A stretch of 64,000 bases of DNA from Phyto melanocephala (Eukaryota > Arthropoda > Insecta > Diptera > Rhinophoridae): positions 43,266,275 to 43,330,274 of the forward strand of contig OW799233.1 in assembly GCA_941918925.1 (NCBI GenBank), read 5' to 3'. The position numbers and the translations under genes are program-made. The notes below the pieces were generated by a model that worked only from the letters and a program-made list of their open reading frames with translations, had not been told where the DNA came from and did no database searches. Within the stretch, counting starts at the first letter, position 1. Each line of letters begins with the position of its first letter. Shown here piece by piece: positions 55,492-64,000 of the stretch.

Positions 55492-56333
55492 TGACCCGCT
55501 ACCGACTATGAAATACGAAATAATCGTAACACAATATCTTTAATAGATCTTTAAGCATCAGCAACAATAATAATAATAACAGCAAAACAAGCAACATAGA
55601 AAAAATTTTACAAAAGAAATTATTAAAAAACAAATATTGTTACTTTAAGTAAATATTTAAAATTAATAATTAAAAAAAAAACATAAAACAAAATAAACTT
55701 GAAAAAAATAAGCAAAAAACTAATAAAACCCCAAACAAAAATGTAAAGGAGAGAGCTCATACACCAGTAAAAAAATATTAGTAATATTTTTGTTTAGTAA
55801 AAATTTAATTAAACAAAAAAAATAAATAAAAACAATTTTTAGATAATAATTAAATTGGCATTGATAGAAAATTTAATGAAAAAAAAAACAAATTAAATAA
55901 AAAAAATAAATTAAAAAGAATAATCCTGCCATAATTAAAAATTAAATTAAAATAAAAATCATACTGGCAACTAATAAAAATTATAAATTGTAAATTAGAA
56001 AAAAGAAAAAAATTAAAGACAACCAATTAAACCACCAATTAATTAACATTAACAACCTAACGAATTGAAAAAGCAAACAAATTTTTAATAAATTTAACAG
56101 TTAAAAAAAATTTAATTTAAAAAAATGAAAGCAACTTATTTATAAAATTTTTTTTGAAATTTTTGAGGTTAGAACTGAACCATTGACTTTTGCAAAAAGG
56201 GGCTATATTTAAAATAAGAGGTTTTACATTTAAGTAAGGCAATATTTAAAATTATTTATTTGTATTATTTTAAAGTCTTTAATTACTTGAGGATTGTTTG
56301 AAAGTTCGATTTAAAAAAAAAATGTTTTTATAA
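55492..56333 (+). other. KChIP: KChIP 3' UTR and A-rich flank
   Basis: After the stop comes A-rich sequence with several AATAAA hexamers (for example 55692-55697 and 55722-55727), suited to polyadenylation within about 250 bp of the stop; the site used cannot be told. Beyond about 55900 is AT-rich intergenic DNA. Confidence 0.6.
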
Positions 56334-56627
56334 CAGCCAAACCTAAACAAGAGCAGCAAGCGTTGTGCTAAGCGCTAACGATAAAGTGACAAACCTAAAC
56401 AAGAATTTCAATGTTGCGTAATGAACTGTAATGTTCACTTCTAACACTTCTAAACACTAAAAAGAAATAAAAATAAAGATAAAATCGCTAGATTGTCCTG
56501 AAAATAGCATCACTTTTAACAATTGCAAAAACAAAAACAAACAACAGTGGTACTGCAGCCAAATTGTATGGGCCTGAAAATTTTTGACAGCTAAAAAATG
56601 CTTTCCGCTCTTGTCTAATTTTGGCTG
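56334..56627. mobile_element. PIF/Harbinger-type MITE, TAA-flanked
   Basis: Inverted repeats of about 31 bp starting CAGCCAAACCTAAACAAGAG and complement of CAGCCAAAATTAGACAAGAG, flanked by TAA (56331-56333 and 56628-56630). 294 bp. Homologous to 62869-63457. Confidence 0.8.
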
Positions 56628-56639
56628 TAAGAATACTAT

Positions 56640-58543
56640 TATCGCTGTGCCGAATTTTAGATACCCACCTGCATGGTGATGGATACTGTATAGTGCAGTA
56701 CTGATTTGTATAAAAAAAAAAAAGAATTTTCATCAGGCTTATATTGTAGGTGGGTCTTATAGTGGCTGTGCCATTCTTCTCTGAGTCCATTTAATTAAAA
56801 TTTTTTTTAATATAAAGGGTCTCATGATAATTCTGCATTATGTAGAAAATGGGCGTGTTATACTTATCTTCCGCCCATTCAGTTAAAGTTTAATATCAAA
56901 ATAAAAAGTCTTTGAATAATTTAAAATCTGTGACGCGATCAAAAGTAAAAATATATAACAATATACATCTTATATTGGAGGTGGGCATTAAAGTAGGCGT
57001 GTTACACCCATTTACATTGATAAATGAAATCTTAATATTCAAACATAGAGTTCTATAATCATATAAAATCTTTTCTCCTATAGAAAATAAAGAAACATGT
57101 GTTCTATGATAGATGGGCGTAATAGTGGGCGTGTCACATTAATTTTATGTTATTGGGATAATTAACGCCAAATAGCCATATTTGCAAAATAAAAATTAAA
57201 TCAAAGAAAGCGATCTGCAAACTGAAACACTTCCAAGACCCTTTAAGGAGAGATCAACTATCAATATTGTTTAAAAGGTAAATCAGATAAAGTGCAAGAG
57301 CTGAAGTGGCATCACTGTTTTAAATATGCTTAACAAGGTGATAGCTCGTATGTTATGCGACCACATTTCTCCAGCAAAAGAAACTGAATTTAGAACGGAA
57401 CAAGCATGAAGGCCAAATCAGGGAACACATTAATATTAAGCCAGGGATGCGTCTGATCTCCTTTACGATTCAAAATCGTTCTTGATGTTGCAATGAATTA
57501 AGCTGTGATTTCTACTCATAGTAGAAATCAGTAGGCGTACGAAGGCGCCTAATTATATGAATACTTTAAAAACAAATTCAATGCTTTTCAATGCCGCTAA
57601 TTGGACAACAACTCGAAGATGTACCAACCTTTTGCTACCTGGGTAGCATCATTTCTACTTATGGTAGAGCTACCGAAGATATCCAGAACAGACTGATTCA
57701 AATCCTGAGTAAATTCTGGAGGTCAATTAAAGTATTAAACGGCAATGTTAATGTCCATTTTACTATATGGCTCCAACACCTTAAACTTAACGAACCAAGA
57801 TATTCAAAAACTCTAAATTGATTACAACCCACAGGGAGCAAAAAGACAAGGTCGTTTTAAAAATTCAAGGAGGCGCCAAGTTCAAGTTGAACTACAGTCT
57901 GCCAATATAATCTAGAGTGAAGCCAAAAGAGCAACATTAGTCAGAAATCGATGAAGATGGGACTTATTGAGGTCCTATGTTCCTTGTAGCAATTTTAACA
58001 GATCATATATTATTGATCTGCAGGGTTACTCTTTTTGTAATCGATCAAACTAAAAAGTTCTTGTATCCCAAAAATATGCGTATGAAATTTTAATTATCTT
58101 CGATCCTGCATTTAGACGACATCGCACATGGTTCGATGACAAACAAACATACTGAGATTATGTACTTGTGCGTTGATATGTTTAATTTTATTTTTGTTGA
58201 ACCAATTTCACCCAATCATTTCTGATGTATTTATTAAAAGTAGTTCAGTCGAATTTCATTACCTTAGTTTGAGCTCTATCATGATTTCAACAGACTTACA
58301 GACGGAAGGACATCACTAAACCGCCTTAGAATGATATTAGGATTTAAAAGATTATATTAATTTTTGTTTGTCGAACTTTTTGCTTTAAACACACCCTTTC
58401 AGATTGTTCTTCGTTCAATTAAAAAATTCTTTGTAAAAATAAAAATTTGAAAAATAAACTCGAACCTGAATACAAATTTAAATATTGATTTAGACAAAAT
58501 ATATTTTAATGTGATACAAACGGAGTGGCATAATAAAATACCC
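56640..58543 (-). mobile_element. Old Helentron-like element with LINE insert
   Basis: Eroded 3' end (ATCGCTGTGCCGAATTTTAGATACCC) at 56640, GGGCGTGTTA/GGGCGTGTCAC blocks at 56855-57140, then after the LINE relic the 5' landmarks ACAGACTTACAGACGGAAGGAC near 58290 and ACAAACGGAGTGGCATAATA near 58510. More diverged than the other copies. Confidence 0.65.
57240..57960 (+). pseudogene. RTE-like LINE reverse transcriptase relic
   Basis: Broken frames read ILNKVIARMLCDHISP, then GCV-SPLRFKIVLDVAMN (reverse transcriptase motif before the catalytic YADD, with a stop in place of one residue), then 57591-57821 VPTFCYLGSIISTYGRATEDI, the thumb motif F-x-Y-L-G-S. The FADD-type catalytic box is missing; that spot holds a perfect small hairpin TGATTTCTACT...AGTAGAAATCA. 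Order and motifs fit RTE/BovB-like LINEs of insects. Confidence 0.75.
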
Positions 58544-58744
58544 AACACAGTTTTTTGTTTGTTGTCTTAATGTGAAAAGAAGCCTTTTTTAAAGTGATTT
58601 TTAGTTTTAGCTATTATCGTTCAGTTTTAACCTCAATTCAAAGAACAGTTCAAGTTCAGTATCAAGAATTTATCAAATGGAATTGTTACAACAACATTTA
58701 AAACAGGAATTTCAAATAATAGACATTTAAATTTAAAAAAAAAA

Positions 58745-58865
58745 CAGTCGTCTTCATAATAAATATTTAAGGTTTAGTTTTGAAGGCCTATTTGACAGAA
58801 GTTGCACAGAAATTTGTGAAATAAGCCTTCAATAAACCTAAAATATTTTTGTATAAATACGTCAG
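58745..58865. mobile_element. Diverged CTGCCGTCTTCAT-family MITE
   Basis: Starts CAGTCGTCTTCATAA, contains GAAGGCCTATTTGACAGA and AATAAGCCTTCAATAAACC, ends ACGTCAG before TAA. Alignable with the intact copy at 62651. Confidence 0.6.
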
Positions 58866-59159
58866 TAAATGATTAACAATTGATAAAAAAACAAAATACA
58901 ATATAAATTAAAAGATAACAACAGCAACATAAATTACTTTATAAATTTAATAACAAACATTAAAAAAAAATAAATAAATAAACTTTAAACGATAAATTGA
59001 AGACATAAAGATAATTGAAAGCTTTAAGTTAAGTTAGTTTTATTTGTAAAGTTTTAATACAAATTTTGTTAATTCTATGAATTGTTATTACGAAATAATT
59101 TTTTTTTTTAATATCATTTCAAAGAAATTGTACAACTAACTTATGAATTTTTAAAAGCA

Positions 59160-60960
59160 CTGATTGATGGATTTTTACTCACTTTGAGTAAGATTTTAAT
59201 AAAAGTAAATGTTTGTTTTGCCTTGGCTTGTTCCAATTCCCCACTCACCTCAACTTCTGCTTCAATTTCTCACTCACCTAAACTTTCATGACTTCATTTC
59301 CATAGAAAATGTTCTAAATTGTTACTCACTTTAACATCCGTGACTTGATTTTTATAGAAAATATATAAATGTTTTACTCACCTGTATTTCCGTGACATGA
59401 TTTCTAATGAAATTATTTAAATTTCTTACACACTTGAACTTACGTGACTTGATTTCTTTAGAAATTGTTTTAATTTCTCACTAAACTTAACTTTAGTGAC
59501 TTTATTTCTAAAGAAAATGTGTAAATTTCTAACTTTCTTGAACTTCTGTAACTAGTTTTCTATAGAAAATTTTCTAATTTATCGCTCACCTTAACATCCG
59601 TTACTTTAATTTAATAGAAAATATATAAATGTTTTACTCACCTGTAATTCCGTGATTTGATTTCTATAAAAAATTATTACATTTTATATTAAACTTAACG
59701 GGTATTTAATTTCTAAATAAAATCCTACAATTTCTTAGTCACCTTAACTTTGGTGCCATAATTTCTATAGAAAATATTTTAATTTCTCACTAACCTTAAC
59801 TTTCGTGAGATAATTTTTAAACTCACCTAAGGTTAAAATTTTCACTCACCTTAACTTCCGTGACTTCATTTCTATAAAAAATTATTTAGTTTCTCACTCA
59901 CCTTAACTTCAGTTAATTTATTTCTATGGAAAATTCTCCAATTTCTTAGACATTTTTACCTTCGTGACTTGGATTTTTTTTAAAACTATTTCAACTTCTC
60001 ACTCACCCTAAGATTTGTGATTTTGTGATTTCTTTAGAAATTGTTTTAATTTCCCACTTACCTGAATTTCCGTGACTTGATTTCTATAGAAATTCTTTAA
60101 ATTTCTTACTCACCTGAATTTCTGTGACTTTATTTCTATAAAAGTTATTTTAATTTCTTTACTCATCTTAACTTCCGTGACTTTATTTCTATAGAAAATT
60201 CTCCAATTTCCTATTCATCTTTATCTTTGTGACTTGGATTTTTTTTAACTATTTCAATTTCTCACTCACCCTAAGATTTGTGACTTGATTTCTTTAGAAA
60301 TTGTTTTTATTTCCCACTCACCTGAATTTCTGTGACTTGATTTCTATAGTAAATGTTTCAATTTCCCACTCAAATTAACTTCCGTGACTTGATTTCTATA
60401 GAAATTCTTTAAATTTATCACTCACCTGAATTTATGTGACTTGAAATTAGAAATTATTATAGTTTCTCACTTACATTAACTTTCGTGACTTTATTTCTAT
60501 AAAAAATTCTCCAATTTCTAAGACATCTTCACCTTCGTGACTTTGATTTTTTTAATATTTCTCACTCTTTTTACCACTCGTGACTTGATTTCTATAGAAA
60601 TTGTTTTAATTTTTATATAAAATGTTTAAATTTTTCACTCACCTAAACTTCCGTGACTTCATTTCTATAGAAAATTATTTAGTTTTTCACTCACCTTAAC
60701 TTCCGTGACTTTATTTCTATAGAAAATTCTCCAATTTCTTAGTTTTGTGACTTGTTTCTTTTTAACTATTTCAACTTCTCACTCACCCTAAGATTTGTGA
60801 CTTGATTTATATAGAAATTATTATATCTCACTCACCTTAACTTTCGTGACTTTATTTCTATAGCAAATATTTAAAGTGCTCACTCAATTCAACATTCGTG
60901 GCTTGATTTTTTTACAAAATGTCTTAATTTCTCACATTGTTTTAGAAATAAAATAACGTA
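59160..60960. repeat. Degenerate ~50-60 bp minisatellite
   Basis: About 30 units of the form CACTCACCTTAACTTCCGTG, ACTTGATTTCTATAGAAA, then an A/T spacer. Units differ by substitutions and indels, with the TTTCTATAGAAA palindrome and GTGACTT box most conserved. Echoes (TTGACTCACGTAAT) continue to about 61600. No coding capacity. Unlike the satellite at the left edge, it is old and unhomogenised. Confidence 0.88.
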
Positions 60961-62650
60961 ATCTATTTGAATCACATGATTAGTTTACTCACTTTGTATT
61001 AGAAAAAAATTCGTGATTATCGTTAAGTGGTTTTTATATAAATAAAAAATTTCAAGTCGTTTTAACTCACGCAAATAGCATTTGGCCAATGAATTTATGT
61101 AATTTGGCTCTCGAAAGACTTGCAGCTTGTCACTAGGGCTTAACTTCATTAAATTGTTTTTAATAGGTGATTACTTTTTAAAAATCACTTTGACTCACGT
61201 AATATCTGACATTTTTACATAAGTGTCTTTATTTTTTCCTTAAACCCTAGACTTGATTTTGCTTTCATTTCAATTTTCCTTTACATTTATATGGTCACTT
61301 TGACTCACGTAATATGTGCTATTTTGACATAAGTGTCTTTATGATGTCTTTAAACCCTAGACTTGATTTTGCTTTTATTTCTTTTTGGAAAATATTATTT
61401 TCTTTTCGTTTTATATGGTCACCTTGAATCACGTGACTGTTTTTTTTTGTGAAAAGTTTCCTTTTTACTTTGACTAATGTGAAATATTACTACTGGCAGT
61501 TGTAAGCTTTTAGTAGAGCAATTTTTTTTTTTTATCAATCGTAGATTGTATTAAAAGAAAGTTTTTATTTTTGACTCACGCAACAGCATTTGCGACGAAC
61601 TTTTTACTCGGTTTGTTTAATATGAAAAGTTTCCTAGCAAGTTAGAGGTCTGTTTTTGATTTTCTATTAAAAAAAAACGTCTTGATGCATATAAAAATAA
61701 TCAATAAGTTTTCGCTTGTGTATCCTTCCCTAAACTACGTTTGTTATTAAAAATTGTTTCATTGATTTTTAAAGTTAAAATATTGTGGTATAATTTTACG
61801 CATTTTATTTGCTTTAGTTACAAAAAGTTATAATTTTTTTAATGATTAAAATAAGGATTTATTAATAACCTTTTGAAGAGATTTATTGATTGCGGCGGCT
61901 AAAACACCACCCAACAAACATTTATATCTACTTTTTTTAACCTTTAAAATATGAAAAATTTTTTCCTGCTTTTTTTCAACTGTATGTTAAAAAATGACTA
62001 TAAATATTTAAAAAAATCTAACTAGTATAAATATTCTAAAAGAATGTATGTAAAATAAGTTTAATTTTGTTTATATTTAAGATTAAAACAAAACAACTTT
62101 AATCTTAAAACTCTGAAACGTTTAAAATGAAAACTGATACTGAAATTTAAAAAAAAAACTATATAAATCAAATTTATGAAATTAAGTTTTTTATTTACTA
62201 AAACAAAGTACTATAATATTAAAATAATAATACTAATAAAACCGATTTGTAATTGGCCAGTTAAGTAGTAGTTTCTACTCGTATAAATGTATAAAATTAA
62301 AATTAACAAAAAACAAAAAAAAGTTAACTTATTCCAAATATGTGTGTAGTTCTACAAAATTAAATTAATAATATAAAAAACAACAACAACAAATAACAAT
62401 GAAGAGAAATTTCAAAAGGAACGGCCTTCCAATAGTTTAAGTGACAAAAATTCAAAATGATTAATTATTATTTATTTCTATCGATGTATAATTTAGTTAC
62501 AAAATTATTAGTGTAAATTGGCATAGAGAGTAATCGACTATCAAATAATGTTATTAATTGAAAAACTTTTTTAGACAATTATTATTATTATGAAAAACCT
62601 TTTCGTTATCAAAACTATCTAAGCAACAACAACAACAATATATTTATTAA
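60961..62650. other. AT-rich flank with short direct repeats
   Basis: TCACTTTGACTCACGTAATAT followed by ACATAAGTGTCTTTAT and AAACCCTAGACTTGATTTTGC occurs twice (from 61186 and 61295), with a partial third from 61419. The rest is A/T-rich with (CAA)n near 62380 and 62625. No gene. Confidence 0.55.
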
Positions 62651-62757
62651 CTGCCGTCTTCATAAAGGTTTATTGAAGGCTTAATTGACAAATTTCTCTA
62701 AAACATCTGTCAAATAAGCCCTTAAAAAACCTTAAATATTTTTTATGAAGACGGCAG
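62651..62757. mobile_element. 107-bp PIF/Harbinger-type MITE
   Basis: Perfect 16-bp inverted repeats CTGCCGTCTTCATAAA/complement, flanked by TAA (62648-62650 and 62758-62760). The interior continues as an imperfect palindrome (GAAGGCTTAATTGACAAA against TGTCAAATAAGCCCTT), so the whole element folds into one hairpin. Confidence 0.87.
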
Positions 62758-62868
62758 TAAGAGAACAGAACTATCAATGTGTAGGTTAGTTAAAAAAGCA
62801 ACAACAACAAATATTCCATTTTCTTTTTTTATATATAAAATTTTACATCGAATCAAAAACCTTCATTA

Positions 62869-63457
62869 CAGACCCACCTGAACAAGAGCGGCGGGCGTTG
62901 CGCAATATTCCGCCGAGGTGACAAACCTGAACAAAAGCGTCAACGTTGTGTAATGAACAGTAATGTTTACTTATGTTTTTTAATAACACTTACCAAATAG
63001 AAATAAAATCGCTAGATTAACCTGAAAATAGCTAAAATGGCATTACTTTTTAACAATTAGACCCCTTTCAGACAAGGCAAGTCTCTTGCACAAGATAAAG
63101 ATAAAGATGGTAAGGTCGGGTAAAGAGAAAAGTTGCCTACAATCTTGTTTTGGTTTTTTTCTTTATACGAAACTTGGGTAAGTTAATTGCTGTGTCTGAA
63201 TGGAAAGCAAGTTCAAAAGAAATTAAAATAAAACAAACCTGCGCAAGACTTGCCTAATCAGAAAGGCGACTTACAAAATTAAAAAAAAAACAACAAAAAT
63301 TGAACTACAGCCAACTTCCATACCTAACGCCTTGTCAAAATTGTATTTTCCAATTGCGAAGCGTTGCCGCCGCGGTATTTCGGTTTGTTTCTTACAAATT
63401 GTATGAACATGAGAATTTTTGACAGCCAAAAAACGCTTGCCGCTCTTGCTTTGGCTG
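62869..63457. mobile_element. PIF/Harbinger-type MITE with nested MITE
   Basis: Homologous to 56334-56627: GAACAAGAGCGGCGGGCGTT at the left and GCCGCTCTTGCTTTGGCTG at the right, flanked by TTA (62866-62868 and 63458-63460). Longer because of the insertion at 63062-63267. Confidence 0.75.
63062..63267. mobile_element. Nested MITE, CCCTTTCAGACAAGGCAAGT ends
   Basis: Left end CCCTTTCAGACAAGGCAAGT and complement of the right GCCTTTCTGATTAGGCAAGT agree at most positions. It is absent from the sister MITE at 56334. Target duplication unclear. Confidence 0.6.
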
Positions 63458-63788
63458 TTAAATGCATTGTTTTCTTTAATTCCTAGACTCACGTCATTGA
63501 TTTTCTCATCGTATCGCTTCAACGAATTTGTGTGTAGTTTACAATTTAGACAAATCCATTTATTTATTCTTCTACCTTTTGTGACTGATTTTGGTGACAC
63601 TTGCTGTAAAGTGACTTATATACAATAGAACTGAAAATTGAGTTTTACAGACAACGAGGACTTTTTATTTATTTTTTAAACTACTTAATGCACCTGTGTT
63701 ATTTATTGCAAAAAGTTTTTCATTCACTTTTATTATATGGATTAAATTGTTAGTCACCTTGACTCACCCTTTTTTTCTCAGCAGGCTT
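63458..63788. other. Intergenic, unassigned
   Basis: No gene or element boundary seen apart from a GTTAGTCACCTTGACTCACCC echo of the minisatellite. Confidence 0.45.
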
Positions 63789-64000
63789 AGGTTAGGTTAG
63801 GTTGAAAAGGAGGGGTATAAAAGCCCAGACCCATGACAGGTATGCACTTATGCCTAGTTGGCATGTTGTGCGCTCCATATGGAAAATGGAATTCCCAAGC
63901 AAAAACCATAAACATAAATGCCCATAAATAACGGACTAACCGTTCCCCTCAATGTAACGCCTTATGGTTCTCCAGTTCGAGTTCCCCAGGTATTCCAGGT
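63789..64000 (-). mobile_element. LINE 3' end cut by window edge
   Basis: Same family as 48091-48684, same orientation, with the tail AGGTTAGGTTAGG on the plus strand. It carries about 66 bp in the 3' UTR (63816-63880) that the other copy lacks. Confidence 0.88.
63936..64000 (-). CDS. LINE ORF2 C-terminal end (partial)
   Basis: Reads [20 protein letters not shown] then TAG at 63936-63938, nearly the same as the end of the frame at 48174. Continues past the window. Confidence 0.8.
   Translation of the reverse strand, partial: LEYLGNSNWRTIRRYIEGNG

Noticed and set aside
56488..56790. 100-codon minus-strand frame
   Set aside because: Spans the edge of a MITE and a Helentron-like 3' end; no domain.
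63271..63600. 109-codon minus-strand frame
   Set aside because: Crosses the boundary of the MITE at 62869-63457 and has no domain signature or conserved context.

Overview
The window is nuclear DNA of a higher fly. It is very AT-rich and full of transposon debris, and it carries one recognisable host gene with GT-AG introns. The gene is a near-standard insect KChIP. Its repeats (TATACCC...hairpin...CTTACTTG rolling-circle-like elements, mariner, hAT and PIF/Harbinger MITEs, BEL/Pao, Penelope-like elements) fit a calyptrate fly such as a blow fly, house fly or stable fly. The species call is inference; the eukaryotic, dipteran character is clear.

Layout. 1-4424 is a satellite array of 25 full 172/173-bp monomers plus a truncated one, open at the window edge. 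4.4-44 kb is a transposon mosaic with no convincing conserved host gene. It holds several Helentron/DINE-1-like elements and hAT elements whose 8-bp target duplications can still be read, one of them carrying a second hAT MITE. It also holds inactive mariner copies, a pogo/Tigger remnant, a BEL/Pao gag fragment, solo LTRs, a PIF/Harbinger element with remnants of both its genes, and a mariner split by a Penelope-like insertion. A two-exon open frame at 19890-20327 is the only unexplained protein candidate.

44845-55491 (+) is the host gene: a five-exon, 206-residue Kv-channel-interacting protein (KChIP, neuronal calcium sensor family). Intron 1 (5.2 kb) and intron 4 (4.3 kb) are swollen by transposons. 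Intron 4 holds the most striking object here, a 1.8-kb nearly perfect palindrome flanked by a 13-bp target duplication. Each arm is a tandem pair of 500-bp units, and every unit contains a hammerhead-ribozyme-like motif, so there are four motifs, two on each strand.

55.5-64 kb holds the A-rich 3' flank, more MITEs, an RTE-like LINE remnant inside a Helentron-like element, a long degenerate minisatellite (about 59.16-60.96 kb), and the 3' end of a LINE cut by the window edge. A second copy of that LINE lies in intron 1. tRNA-derived SINEs elsewhere in the window share its CCTAACCT 3' tail, which suggests that this LINE mobilises the SINE.
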